The notes: a model not told the origin generated them from the sequence alone. A stretch of 64,000 bases of DNA from Marifrigoribacter sp047730175 (GCF_047730175.1 NZ_CP159833.1:1736001-1800000); one strand, 5' to 3'; positions 34,895-44,155 are shown, counted from the first letter of the stretch. Program-made: numbers and translations.

Positions 34895-35262
34895 CCTTCT
34901 TTGAAGTGTATTCTATTTTCATTTGGGGTATATTTCCATAGCGAAGCTAGCCCTACCCTTTATAAAGCTGTTATAGGCTGTATTCCATTACTATTTTATC
35001 CCTATTATATAATTTTCTCATCTTATGGGGAGCTTTTAGTATTACTGTTTATTTAATTTATATCTTAATAGATATAATTAAAAGTATGGCATTAAGTAAT
35101 ATCCATTTTATTTTTATAAATGGAAGCGCAATGGTTCTTTTACTTTTCTAATAGACACTGCTAAAGAAGATCATTTAGAATTAAATAGTTAATAATCTAA
35201 TACATAGAACTACCTATAAAATTCTCTAAAATATTGTAATTTCGCACGATTATAAGGAATCT
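34895..35262. other. Intergenic stretch between purM and prfA, no gene seen
   Basis: 368 bp, AT-rich, with stops in all frames. One short hairpin CCATTTT...AAATGG at about 35102-35124 and a near-match -7 element TAATTTCG just before prfA. No coding or RNA gene supported. Confidence 0.6.
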
Positions 35263-36339
35263 ATGTTAGAAAAACTTCAAATAGTAAAACAACGTTTTGA
35301 TGAGGTGAGTGATTTAATCATTCAGCCCGATATTATTACCGATCAAAAAAGATATGTTCAGTTAAATAAGGAATATAAAGACCTAAATAAATTAATGAAA
35401 AAGAGAGAAGAATATATTTCTCTTACGAATAACATTGAAGAAGCTGAAGAAATTATTAAAGATGGGAGTGATGCCGAAATGGTTGAGATGGCAAAAATGG
35501 AAATGGATGATGCTAAAACTAGGATTCCGCAGCTAGAAGAGGAGATTAAGTTTTTATTGATTCCTAAAGATCCTGAAGATGCTAAAAATGCTGTAATGGA
35601 AATTAGAGCAGGTGCTGGTGGCGATGAAGCGAGTATTTTTGCGGGAGATATTTTTAGAATGTATACTAAATATTGTGAAGGTAGAGGTTGGAGAACGAGT
35701 GTAGTAGACTTCAGTGAAGGTACGAATGGTGGATTTAAAGAAATTCAATTAGAGATAGAAGGTAGTGATGTGTATGGCGTTTTAAAATTTGAAGCGGGTG
35801 TACATCGTGTGCAACGTGTTCCTCAAACAGAAACTCAAGGAAGAGTTCATACCAGTGCTGCTACAGTTATGGTTTTTCCTGAAGCTGAGGAATTTGATGT
35901 AGAAATAAACCCAAAGGAAGTTCGAGTCGATTTCTTTTGCTCATCAGGTCCAGGAGGTCAATCTGTAAATACAACCTATTCTGCGGTACGTTTAACACAC
36001 ATTCCTACTGGTTTAGTAGCGCAATGTCAAGACCAGAAATCTCAACATAAAAATAAAGAGAAAGCGTTTAAAGTACTTCGTTCTAGACTGTATGATATGG
36101 AGTTAGCGAAGAAACAAGCCGAAGATGCCATAAAACGTGGTTCTATGGTAACTAGTGGAGATCGTTCAGCTAAAATTAGAACCTATAATTATCCACAAGG
36201 GAGAGTTACCGATCATAGAATCAATTTGACTTTATACGATTTAGGAAATATAATCAATGGAGATATTCAAAAGATTATTGACGAATTACAATTGGTGAAT
36301 AATACTGAAAAACTGAAAGAGACAGGAGAAACGTTTTAA
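35263..36339 (+). CDS. prfA: Peptide chain release factor 1
   Basis: Ends translation at UAA and UAG. The GGQ peptidyl-tRNA hydrolysis motif is in SSGPGGQSVNTT near residue 230, and the stop-recognition region is near PQTETQGRVHTS at ~187. 358 aa, normal for RF1. It starts a tight run with pyrF (2-bp gap). A TAATTTCG near-match to the -7 element lies about 20 nt upstream of the ATG. Confidence 0.96.
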   Translation: MLEKLQIVKQRFDEVSDLIIQPDIITDQKRYVQLNKEYKDLNKLMKKREEYISLTNNIEEAEEIIKDGSDAEMVEMAKMEMDDAKTRIPQLEEEIKFLLIPKDPEDAKNAVMEIRAGAGGDEASIFAGDIFRMYTKYCEGRGWRTSVVDFSEGTNGGFKEIQLEIEGSDVYGVLKFEAGVHRVQRVPQTETQGRVHTSAATVMVFPEAEEFDVEINPKEVRVDFFCSSGPGGQSVNTTYSAVRLTHIPTGLVAQCQDQKSQHKNKEKAFKVLRSRLYDMELAKKQAEDAIKRGSMVTSGDRSAKIRTYNYPQGRVTDHRINLTLYDLGNIINGDIQKIIDELQLVNNTEKLKETGETF

Positions 36340-36341
36340 TT

Positions 36342-37160
36342 ATGACCACACAACAATTAATTTCTGAAATAAGAAGGAAGAACTCATTTCTTTGTATTGG
36401 ATTAGATGTTGATATTAAAAAAATCCCTTCTTTTTTATTGAACGAAGAAGATCCAATTTTCGAATTCAATAAAGCAATTATAGATGCAACGCACCACCTT
36501 GCTGTTGCTTATAAGCCGAACACAGCTTTTTATGAAGCTTATGGCTTAAAAGGATGGAAATCTCTTGAGAAAACCATTCAATATTTAAATGCAAATTACC
36601 CAGAAATATATACGATCGCAGACGCAAAACGTGGAGATATTGGAAACACATCTTCGATGTATGCCAAAGCCTTTTTTGAAGATTTAGGCTTCGATTCAGT
36701 TACAGTTGCTCCCTATATGGGAAAGGACTCAATTGAACCATTTTTAGCTTTTGAAGAAAAACATACCATCTTATTAGCATTGACTTCTAATCAAGGTGCA
36801 TTCGATTTTCAAACCCAAAAAATCAATAACACCGAAGTATATAAAACAGTATTAGAAACTTCAAAATCTTGGAAAAATAGTCAAAACTTAATGTATGTAG
36901 TCGGAGCGACCAAAGCTGAATACTTTAAAGAAATCAGGAAAATTGTTCCCACTAGTTTTCTGTTAGTTCCTGGTGTAGGTGCACAAGGAGGTAACCTGCA
37001 AGACGTCTGTCATTATGGAATCACTAAAGACATTGGTTTGTTAATTAACTCATCTAGAGGAATTATTTATGCTTCAAACGATTTAGATTTTGCTGAAGCT
37101 GCTTCTCGGGAAGCAAAACACCTTCAAGCTCAAATGGAGGAAATTATCAATGGTTTATAA
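36342..37160 (+). CDS. pyrF: Orotidine 5'-phosphate decarboxylase, type 2
   Basis: Final step of UMP synthesis. At 272 aa it is the longer type 2 form: LCIGLDVDIKKIP near residue 16, VAYKPNTAFYEAYG near 52, and the catalytic IADAKRGDIGNTS near 87-99. The phosphate-binding VPGVGAQGG segment is near 207. It follows prfA by 2 bp and its last 11 bp overlap the start of the next gene. Confidence 0.96.
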   Translation: MTTQQLISEIRRKNSFLCIGLDVDIKKIPSFLLNEEDPIFEFNKAIIDATHHLAVAYKPNTAFYEAYGLKGWKSLEKTIQYLNANYPEIYTIADAKRGDIGNTSSMYAKAFFEDLGFDSVTVAPYMGKDSIEPFLAFEEKHTILLALTSNQGAFDFQTQKINNTEVYKTVLETSKSWKNSQNLMYVVGATKAEYFKEIRKIVPTSFLLVPGVGAQGGNLQDVCHYGITKDIGLLINSSRGIIYASNDLDFAEAASREAKHLQAQMEEIINGL

Positions 37161-37923
37161 AGACCAACTTAATAGAACAATTACGCTTACAGATACACCA
37201 AAACGTATTATCTCTTTGGTGCCTTCACAAACTGAATTATTGGTAGATCTAGGATTAAAAGAATCTCTTGTAGGGATTACCAAATTTTGTGTTCACCCAA
37301 AGAACTTGAGAAAAGAAATAGCAGTAGTTGGGGGAACAAAAAATGTTCATTACGATAGAATAGAAAAGGGTAAGCCAGATTTAATTATTTGTAATAAAGA
37401 AGAAAATACCTTCGAAATGGTAGAAGATCTTCAAAAAATCGCCCCTGTTTGGGTGAGTAATATTTTAACGCTTGAGGATAGTCTTGAAATGATACTTCAA
37501 TTAGGAAAGGTGTTAAATACTTCTGAAAAAGCTTCTGTTTTAATTTCTGAAATCAATTCTGAAAGAAAAATATTTGAAGCGTTTGTGAAAAATAATTCAT
37601 CTAAAAAAGTGGCATATCTTATTTGGAAAAACCCTTTTATGGCCGTGGGAAAGCAAACATTTATCAATGATATTCTAAAACTAAATAAATTTGAAAATAT
37701 ACTTGAAAATGAATCTTCAAGATATCCCGAAATTACCTTAGAACGTTTAAAAGAAGCAGAGGTTATATTACTTTCTTCAGAACCCTATCCATTCAAAAAT
37801 GAAGATGTTACTGAACTAAAAAAAGCACTTCAAAAAGAAGTGCTTTTAGTAGATGGTGAATATTTTAGTTGGTATGGCTCTCGTTTAAAAGATGCCTTTA
37901 CCTATTTTAAATCTTTGCATTAA
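37150..37923 (+). CDS. Helical-backbone metal receptor / cobalamin-type binding protein
   Basis: A BtuF-like periplasmic-fold protein of 257 aa with RIISLVPSQTELLVDLGL at residues ~18-35 and a long backbone helix. No signal peptide is visible, so it may be cytoplasmic or a relative used in another role. The open frame begins at 37090, but the ATG at 37150 (MVYKDQLNRTI) fits the family and overlaps pyrF by only 11 bp. No ABC transporter genes are adjacent. Its stop overlaps that of the convergent DUF4197 gene by 4 bp. Confidence 0.82.
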   Translation: MVYKDQLNRTITLTDTPKRIISLVPSQTELLVDLGLKESLVGITKFCVHPKNLRKEIAVVGGTKNVHYDRIEKGKPDLIICNKEENTFEMVEDLQKIAPVWVSNILTLEDSLEMILQLGKVLNTSEKASVLISEINSERKIFEAFVKNNSSKKVAYLIWKNPFMAVGKQTFINDILKLNKFENILENESSRYPEITLERLKEAEVILLSSEPYPFKNEDVTELKKALQKEVLLVDGEYFSWYGSRLKDAFTYFKSLH

Positions 37924-38624
37924 TCTTGCATTGCAAAAACTTGTTTTAACAACGCGGTAGTTCTTGAAGAAACTTTATCTCTAATATTTTTTTCTTCAAC
38001 AGCAATCATCTTATACACTCCTTTTAATGCTTGATTGGTTACATAATCAGTTAAATCTGGATTCACTTGATTTACAAAAGGAATTGAATTATAACGATTA
38101 ATAATATTGGTCCAAATTTGATCTGCACCCACTTTTCCAAATGAATTTTTAATTACAGGATTAAATTTATTGTATAAAGCTGTATTCGTTTTGTTTTGAA
38201 GATAATTAGTGGCTGCTTTGTCATTTCCTAATAAGATATTTTTAGCATCTGAAAATGTGATGTCTTTCACTGCATTTATAAAAATAGGAGTTGCTTCTTT
38301 TACTGCATCTTCTGCTGCACGATTAATAACCCTTAAACCATCATCAGCAAGACTACTTAGTCCAATATTACGTAAAGCCTTGTCAACTTTTTGTAATTCT
38401 TCAGGTAGTAATATTTTTACTAATTCATTTTTATAAAAACCATCTCTCTGAGTTAGTTTCGATACTTGTTTGTCAATTCCAAGATCAAGAGCTTGTCGTA
38501 AACCTCCTGCAATATCTAATGGGTTCGATCCCGTTTCAGTGGGCAAGTTATTTACTACTTGTTGTAATTCAGCGCATGCAGTTAGGTTGAAAACCAGAAC
38601 TAGGGCGATTATTTTTTTTATCAT
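37920..38624 (-). CDS. DUF4197 lipoprotein
   Basis: A 234-aa secreted lipoprotein. The signal peptide ends at LTACAEL, with the lipobox Cys near residue 17. The rest is alpha-helical, with conserved DFGIDKQVSKL-type and GVYKMIAVEEKNIR segments typical of DUF4197. Function unknown; members are widespread in Bacteroidota and Proteobacteria. It has its own TATCTTTG promoter, face to face with that of the divergent metallo-hydrolase gene. Confidence 0.88.
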   Translation of the reverse strand: MIKKIIALVLVFNLTACAELQQVVNNLPTETGSNPLDIAGGLRQALDLGIDKQVSKLTQRDGFYKNELVKILLPEELQKVDKALRNIGLSSLADDGLRVINRAAEDAVKEATPIFINAVKDITFSDAKNILLGNDKAATNYLQNKTNTALYNKFNPVIKNSFGKVGADQIWTNIINRYNSIPFVNQVNPDLTDYVTNQALKGVYKMIAVEEKNIRDKVSSRTTALLKQVFAMQD

Positions 38625-38637
38625 GGGACATATTTTT

Positions 38638-38654
38638 TATCTTTAGCAAAGATA
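38638..38654. promoter_or_regulatory. Two overlapping divergent -7 elements
   Basis: TATCTTTAGCAAAGATA is a palindrome that provides a minus-strand TATCTTTG (38647-38654) for the DUF4197 gene and a plus-strand TATCTTTA (38638-38645) near-match for the metallo-hydrolase gene. The two cannot be used at the same time. Confidence 0.55.
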
Positions 38655-38662
38655 TAGTTATT

Positions 38663-39616
38663 ATGAAATCAATTCAAATATCATTCCAAGTACTTATCGT
38701 TGTCTTTTTTTTGTTTGGTTGTAATTCCGATGTGAAAATAAAGAAAATTGAAAAGCCAAATCAATATATCACAGTGTTAGGAATTGCCCAAGATGCTGGA
38801 TTTCCACAAATAGATTGTAAAAAAGAATGTTGCAATGCATTTTATACAAATAAAGAACCGAAAAAATTAATTTCATGTTTGGGTTTGGTAGATTTAAAAA
38901 ATCAAAAGAAATGGCTTTTTGATGCAACACCAGATATAACTCAGCAATTACAGCATTTAAAAACGCAGCATTTAGATACTGGAAATGTCATAGATGGAGT
39001 GTTCTTGACACATGCTCATATGGGGCATTATACTGGATTAATGTATTTTGGGTTTGAAGCCTTAGGAGGAAACAACATACCTGTGTATGCAATGCCAAGA
39101 ATGAAAACTTATTTACAAGAAAATGGACCTTGGAGCCAATTAGTAGCATTTAATAATATAGAACTTAAAAAACTTCAAAAGGATTCAACAATAGTGTTAA
39201 ATACAGCGTTAAAAGTTACGCCAGTGTTAGTGCCCCATAGAGATGAATTTTCAGAAACGGTAGGTTATATAATAACTGGAAATAATAAAACAGCATTGTT
39301 TATTCCAGATATTAATAAATGGCATAAATGGGAAAAAGATATTGTAGCTGAAGTTAAAAAAGTAGACTATGCTTTTTTAGATGCCTCTTTCTTTAAGGAT
39401 GGGGAATTAAAAAGAGATATGAGTAAAATCCCACACCCATTTACAACTGAAACTACTACATTATTTGAGAATGAATCTATAAAAACCAAAAACAAAATTC
39501 ATTTCATTCATTTTAATCATACAAACCCAACCATTAAAAATACGCATCCTTTAAGAGATAGTATTCAAAAATTAGGATTCAGATTTGCAAGAGAGGGAGA
39601 TGTATTTGGATTGTAG
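38663..39616 (+). CDS. Lipoprotein metallo-beta-lactamase-fold hydrolase (PqqB-like)
   Basis: A 317-aa lipoprotein with lipobox FLFGCNSD near residue 20. The metallo-beta-lactamase metal motif is THAHMGHYTGL near residue 115; the usual HxHxDH aspartate is a Gly here (HAHMGH), which is how this PqqB-like branch looks from memory. Further ligands are in VLVPHRDE and LFIPDIN. Despite the PqqB resemblance, no other pqq genes are near, so a PQQ role is unlikely. Divergent promoter shared with the DUF4197 gene. Confidence 0.82.
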   Translation: MKSIQISFQVLIVVFFLFGCNSDVKIKKIEKPNQYITVLGIAQDAGFPQIDCKKECCNAFYTNKEPKKLISCLGLVDLKNQKKWLFDATPDITQQLQHLKTQHLDTGNVIDGVFLTHAHMGHYTGLMYFGFEALGGNNIPVYAMPRMKTYLQENGPWSQLVAFNNIELKKLQKDSTIVLNTALKVTPVLVPHRDEFSETVGYIITGNNKTALFIPDINKWHKWEKDIVAEVKKVDYAFLDASFFKDGELKRDMSKIPHPFTTETTTLFENESIKTKNKIHFIHFNHTNPTIKNTHPLRDSIQKLGFRFAREGDVFGL

Positions 39617-39662
39617 TTTTTATAAATACAATATTATTAACCTTACTTTTTTGAATATTTCG

Positions 39663-39670
39663 TAAATTTG
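39663..39670 (+). promoter_or_regulatory. -7 promoter element for icmF
   Basis: TAAATTTG, exact TAnnTTTG, 28 nt before the ATG. Confidence 0.6.
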
Positions 39671-39697
39671 CGCTACTAAAAACCATATAAATTATAC

Positions 39698-42600
39698 ATG
39701 CTACAAATTCCTCCATATCAGCCTAAAAATAAAGTGCGTATCGTTACTGCAGCTTCCCTTTTTGATGGGCATGATGCTGCCATTAATATTATGCGCCGTA
39801 TCATACAGTCAACAGGAGTTGAGGTAATACACTTAGGGCATGATCGTAGTGTGGAAGAAGTAGTAAATACCGCTATTCAAGAAGATGCCAACGCAATTGC
39901 AATGACATCATATCAAGGAGGTCATAATGAGTATTTTAAATACATGTATGATTTGTTGCAAGAAAGAGGAGCTACGCATATCAAGATTTTTGGCGGTGGA
40001 GGCGGAGTGATTCTTCCTTCAGAAATTAAAGAATTACAAGATTACGGGATTACCCGAATTTATTCGCCAGATGATGGAAGAGAATTAGGGTTGCAAGGAA
40101 TGATTAATGATTTAGTTGAAAGATCTGATTTTCCAATTGGCGATTCATTAAATGGCGAATTTGATAAGTTAGCTAATAAGGAAGCTGGTGCTATCGCAAG
40201 AGTGATTTCTTCTGCTGAAAACTTCCCTGAAATTGCCAAAGAAACCTTACAGAAAATTTATAAGAAAAATAAAACTTCACAAACCCCTGTTTTAGGAATT
40301 ACAGGAACTGGAGGTGCAGGAAAATCATCATTAGTGGATGAGTTGGTACGTCGTTTTTTAGTTGATTTTCCAAAGAAAACAATAGGAATTATTTCAGTAG
40401 ATCCTTCAAAAAGAAAAACAGGAGGAGCACTTCTTGGAGATCGAATTAGAATGAACGCAATCAACTCACCAAGAGTATATATGCGTAGTTTAGCTACACG
40501 TCAAAGTAATTTGGCATTGTCTAAATATGTTTCAGAAGCCATTGAAGTTTTAAAAGCGGCGCAATACGATATTATAATTTTAGAAACTTCAGGAATTGGT
40601 CAAAGTGATACAGAAATCATAGAACATAGTGATGTTTCACTATATGTAATGACACCAGAATTTGGCGCAGCGACTCAGTTGGAAAAAATCGATATGTTAG
40701 ATTTTGCCGATCTTGTTGCCATCAACAAATTCGATAAAAGAGGATCTCTAGATGCTTTACGTGATGTAAAGAAACAATACATGCGTAATAATAATCTTTG
40801 GGATGTTCATCAAGATAATTTACCTGTATATGGAACCATTGCTTCTCAATTCAATGATCCAGGAATGAACACGTTGTATAGTGCTATTATGGATAAATTG
40901 GTTGAAAAAACAAAGACCGATTTAATATCAACATTTACAGTTTCAGATGAAATGTCTGAAAAAATATTTGTGATTCCACCAGCGCGAACTAGATACCTTT
41001 CTGAAATTTCTGAAAGCAATAGAGGCTATGATAAAAATGTAGATACTCAAGTTGAAGTAGCACAAAAGTTATTCGGAATCTATAAAACAATTTGTTCTGT
41101 GGCAAATGTCACATCGAGCGCAGTCGAGATCTCATTTTTAGAAAAAACAGGACTTAATATTGATGAGATCCTGAAACAAGTTCAGGATGACAATGCAGGT
41201 TTTATTAAACTATTAATTTCTGAATTTGATCGTGTAAAATTAAATCTTGATCCTTATAATTGGGAAGTTATCACAGGTTGGGATGAGAAAGTAAATCGTT
41301 ATAAACAACCAGTATATACTTTTAAAGTTCGTAATAAAGAAATTAATATAGACACACATACCGAGTCATTATCTCATTTACAATTACCAAAAGTAGCCTT
41401 GCCTAAATACCAAGCATGGGGAGATATTTTACGTTGGGTATTGCAAGAAAATGTGCCAGGCGAGTTTCCTTTTGCTTCAGGGTTATATCCTTTTAAAAGA
41501 ACAGGGGAAGATCCAACACGAATGTTTGCAGGGGAAGGTGGTCCAGAACGTACCAATAGACGTTTTCATTATGTAAGTATGGGATTGCCTGCAAAACGTT
41601 TATCTACCGCTTTTGATAGTGTGACTTTATATGGAAACGATCCAGATCTACGCCCCGATATTTACGGAAAAATAGGAAATGCAGGAGTTTCAATTTGTTG
41701 TTTAGATGATGCTAAAAAATTATATTCTGGCTTCGATTTAAGTCATGCGATGACTTCGGTTAGTATGACAATTAACGGACCAGCACCAATGTTGTTAGGA
41801 TTTTTCATGAATGCTGCCATTGATCAGAATTGTGAAAAATATATTAAAGAACACAAGCTTGAAAAAGAGGTGGAGGCAAAAATAAAAGCCATTTACAAAA
41901 TGAAGGGAATAGACCGTCCACAATACAACGGTGAAATTCCTGAAGGAAATGATGGTCTTGGATTAATGCTTTTAGGGGTTACAGGAGATGAAGTATTGCC
42001 AGAAGAAGTGTATACCAAAATAAAATTTGAAACATTAACACAGGTTAGAGGTACGGTTCAAGCAGATATTTTAAAAGAAGATCAGGCACAAAACACTTGT
42101 ATTTTCTCTACGGAATTTGCCCTGAGATTAATGGGTGATGTTCAAGAATATTTCATAGAAAAACAAGTTAGAAACTTCTATTCGGTTTCTATTTCGGGAT
42201 ATCATATTGCTGAAGCTGGAGCCAACCCAATTACGCAATTAGCTTTTACGTTAGCGAACGGATTTACCTATGTAGAGTATTACTTGTCGAGAGGAATGGA
42301 CATCAATAAATTTGGCCCGAATCTTTCATTTTTCTTTAGTAATGGTATCGATCCAGAATATTCAGTGATTGGTCGAGTGTCTAGAAAAATTTGGGCAAAA
42401 GCTTTAAAATTAAAATACGGAGCGAACGAAAGAGCGCAAATGTTGAAGTATCATATTCAAACTTCTGGACGTTCATTACATGCTCAGGAAATTGACTTTA
42501 ATGACATTCGTACAACGCTTCAAGCATTATATGCGATTAATGATAACTGTAATTCATTGCATACTAATGCGTATGATGAAGCTATTACAACTCCTACGGA

Positions 42601-43147
42601 AGAAAGTGTGCGTCGTGCGATGGCTATTCAGTTAATTATTAATAAAGAATTAGGATTGGCTAAAAATGAAAATCCGATACAAGGTTCTTTCATTATTGAA
42701 GAATTAACCGATTTAGTAGAAGATGCAGTATTACAAGAATTTGATCGTATTACTGAAAGAGGTGGTGTGTTAGGAGCTATGGAAACCATGTATCAACGTA
42801 GTAAAATACAAGAAGAAAGCTTGTATTATGAAACATTGAAACACAATGGTGAATTTCCAATTATTGGTGTAAATACATTTTTAAGTAGTAAAGGATCTCC
42901 AACGGTAATTCCAAGAGAAGTAATTCGTGCTACAGAAGAAGAAAAGCAATATCAAATTAAAGTCATTGAAAATATTCATGCTTCTAATAAAAAACAAGCA
43001 GTTGAATTATTAAATGATTTACAACAAAGAGCGGTAACGAATCAAAATATATTTGAAGCTTTAATGGAAGTTTGTAAGCGATGTACCTTAGGGGAAATCA
43101 CCAATGCTTTATTTGAAGTTGGTGGGCAATACAGACGTAATATGTAG
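39698..43147 (+). CDS. icmF: Fused isobutyryl-CoA mutase IcmF
   Basis: An adenosylcobalamin-dependent mutase fused to its G-protein chaperone (1149 aa). Domain order: B12-binding domain (residues ~1-140; FDGHDAAINIM with the lower-ligand His, and a GGGGGVI segment), MeaB-like GTPase (~190-400; Walker A GTGGAGKSS, NKFDKRG), then the TIM-barrel mutase (~560-1149; GLYPFKRTGEDPTRMF). It interconverts isobutyryl- and n-butyryl-CoA, or related acyl-CoAs. Unusually, residues ~470-498 are encoded by an 86-bp palindromic element inserted in frame in the linker before the mutase domain. Confidence 0.93.
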   Translation: MLQIPPYQPKNKVRIVTAASLFDGHDAAINIMRRIIQSTGVEVIHLGHDRSVEEVVNTAIQEDANAIAMTSYQGGHNEYFKYMYDLLQERGATHIKIFGGGGGVILPSEIKELQDYGITRIYSPDDGRELGLQGMINDLVERSDFPIGDSLNGEFDKLANKEAGAIARVISSAENFPEIAKETLQKIYKKNKTSQTPVLGITGTGGAGKSSLVDELVRRFLVDFPKKTIGIISVDPSKRKTGGALLGDRIRMNAINSPRVYMRSLATRQSNLALSKYVSEAIEVLKAAQYDIIILETSGIGQSDTEIIEHSDVSLYVMTPEFGAATQLEKIDMLDFADLVAINKFDKRGSLDALRDVKKQYMRNNNLWDVHQDNLPVYGTIASQFNDPGMNTLYSAIMDKLVEKTKTDLISTFTVSDEMSEKIFVIPPARTRYLSEISESNRGYDKNVDTQVEVAQKLFGIYKTICSVANVTSSAVEISFLEKTGLNIDEILKQVQDDNAGFIKLLISEFDRVKLNLDPYNWEVITGWDEKVNRYKQPVYTFKVRNKEINIDTHTESLSHLQLPKVALPKYQAWGDILRWVLQENVPGEFPFASGLYPFKRTGEDPTRMFAGEGGPERTNRRFHYVSMGLPAKRLSTAFDSVTLYGNDPDLRPDIYGKIGNAGVSICCLDDAKKLYSGFDLSHAMTSVSMTINGPAPMLLGFFMNAAIDQNCEKYIKEHKLEKEVEAKIKAIYKMKGIDRPQYNGEIPEGNDGLGLMLLGVTGDEVLPEEVYTKIKFETLTQVRGTVQADILKEDQAQNTCIFSTEFALRLMGDVQEYFIEKQVRNFYSVSISGYHIAEAGANPITQLAFTLANGFTYVEYYLSRGMDINKFGPNLSFFFSNGIDPEYSVIGRVSRKIWAKALKLKYGANERAQMLKYHIQTSGRSLHAQEIDFNDIRTTLQALYAINDNCNSLHTNAYDEAITTPTEESVRRAMAIQLIINKELGLAKNENPIQGSFIIEELTDLVEDAVLQEFDRITERGGVLGAMETMYQRSKIQEESLYYETLKHNGEFPIIGVNTFLSSKGSPTVIPREVIRATEEEKQYQIKVIENIHASNKKQAVELLNDLQQRAVTNQNIFEALMEVCKRCTLGEITNALFEVGGQYRRNM
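41107..41192. repeat. Palindromic repeat element inserted in the icmF reading frame
   Basis: 86 bp bounded by TGTCA (41107-41111) and TGACA (41188-41192). It contains the perfect hairpin ATCCTGAA-ACAAG-TTCAGGAT (41168-41188) and a TCGA-GCGCAG-TCGA segment near 41114-41127. Both motifs are familiar from intergenic REP-like repeats in flavobacterial genomes. Here it contributes about 29 codons to icmF. Confidence 0.65.
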
Positions 43148-43158
43148 TTTGTAAATTA

Positions 43159-43554
43159 TTACAAAGTCAACATCCAAATACGTTGCAATTTTTTAAATTT
43201 CTTTAATTCTTTTCGAAGTAAAGGTAAAAACTCTTTTCCTCTTGAATTTGATTTTTCAAGGCGTTCACAATTATTGTAAAGTACATGGGTTAATTGTGAT
43301 AATGACTCAACATGTTTATGCTTATCTTCTGAAAAAACTTTGCTTTCAGCTTTTAAAATTTCTGGAGCCAATGAAATAGATTGTTGTACTATATCTCCCG
43401 TAAAGTATATATTCGGATCTTCACTACCATTTTTTCGTAAAGGCGCTAAATCATAAATCAGATTATCTGAAATATAACGTGAGAGCGTAAAAATATCTAA
43501 AGCCTTCTTTAAGATAGGTGATATAGGTAGGTTATTAGATGTTTGAGGTACCAT
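43159..43554 (-). CDS. Helical four-helix-bundle-like hypothetical protein
   Basis: A 131-aa, mostly alpha-helical protein that I do not recognise for certain. It resembles the four-helix bundle proteins of the S23 (variable 23S intervening sequence) type in length and composition, with FTLSRYISDNLIYDLAPLR, then SISLAPEILKAESKVFSED and a C-terminal KELKKFKKLQRIW helix. No signal peptide. Convergent with icmF and divergent from the AsnC gene, so it may share the operator region 43601-43671. Confidence 0.6.
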   Translation of the reverse strand: MVPQTSNNLPISPILKKALDIFTLSRYISDNLIYDLAPLRKNGSEDPNIYFTGDIVQQSISLAPEILKAESKVFSEDKHKHVESLSQLTHVLYNNCERLEKSNSRGKEFLPLLRKELKKFKKLQRIWMLTL

Positions 43555-43600
43555 TTTTCCTTTTTCAATGCAATGTAAAAATAATTACAATTCGAGACAT

Positions 43601-43623
43601 TTTACTTTAGATATTAAAGTAAA
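43601..43623. promoter_or_regulatory. Operator: inverted repeat TTTACTTTA-GATAT-TAAAGTAAA
   Basis: Perfect 9-bp arms just upstream of the AsnC-family -7 element, with a third copy of the half-site TTTACTTTA at 43663-43671, immediately before the AsnC ATG. The likely ligand is the AsnC protein itself (autoregulation). Confidence 0.65.
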
Positions 43624-43627
43624 TATG

Positions 43628-43635
43628 TATATTTG
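43628..43635 (+). promoter_or_regulatory. -7 promoter element for the AsnC-family gene
   Basis: TATATTTG, exact TAnnTTTG, between the inverted repeat and the third half-site. Confidence 0.6.
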
Positions 43636-43673
43636 CTTTAATTATATTTATATAACGGGTAATTTACTTTAAA

Positions 43674-44117
43674 ATGAGTGTTGATTTGTTAAATTGGAAA
43701 ATATTAGAATGTCTACAGCAAAATGCTAGGCAATCAAATGCAGAAATAGGTAGGAATGTTGGAATTAGTTCACCAGCAGTATCAGAACGAATCAGGAAAA
43801 TGGAGGATTTAGGAATTATTACCGGGTATAAAACCATGGTTTCTCCTTTTGAAGTCGGTTATCAATTAAATGCCATCATTACAATTAGAGCATTTATGGG
43901 GAAATTAAAGCCTTTTTTGCAAATTGTAAAATCGTATGATGAAGTACTAAATTGTTATCGGATTACAGGGAATGAAAATATAGTAATGGAAGTTGTATTA
44001 AAAAATCAAAAACATCTTGAACAGTTTATAGATAAATTAATAAGTTATGGTGAAACCAAAACTCAAATTGTATTATCGAATGTAATTGAAAATGCTCCTA
44101 TAAATAAAATTAGATAA
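43674..44117 (+). CDS. Lrp/AsnC-family transcriptional regulator
   Basis: A 147-aa feast-famine regulator. N-terminal helix-turn-helix at residues ~5-50: NAEIGRNVGISSPAVSERIRKM. C-terminal RAM-type alpha/beta domain at ~65-140, where a small ligand such as an amino acid binds. The likely own operator (repeats of TTTACTTTA) lies upstream. Downstream is the convergent lipoprotein gene, so its targets are probably itself and genes elsewhere. Confidence 0.92.
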   Translation: MSVDLLNWKILECLQQNARQSNAEIGRNVGISSPAVSERIRKMEDLGIITGYKTMVSPFEVGYQLNAIITIRAFMGKLKPFLQIVKSYDEVLNCYRITGNENIVMEVVLKNQKHLEQFIDKLISYGETKTQIVLSNVIENAPINKIR

Positions 44118-44155
44118 AAAAAGGCATAGTTTATAAAAACCATACCTTTTTCAGC
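44116..44155 (-). terminator. Terminator after the 44180-44899 lipoprotein gene
   Basis: On the minus strand, GGTATGGTTT pairs with AAACTATGCC using two G-U pairs, with a T-run following. It is weaker on the plus strand, where the same positions mismatch, so it serves the minus-strand gene. Confidence 0.6.
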
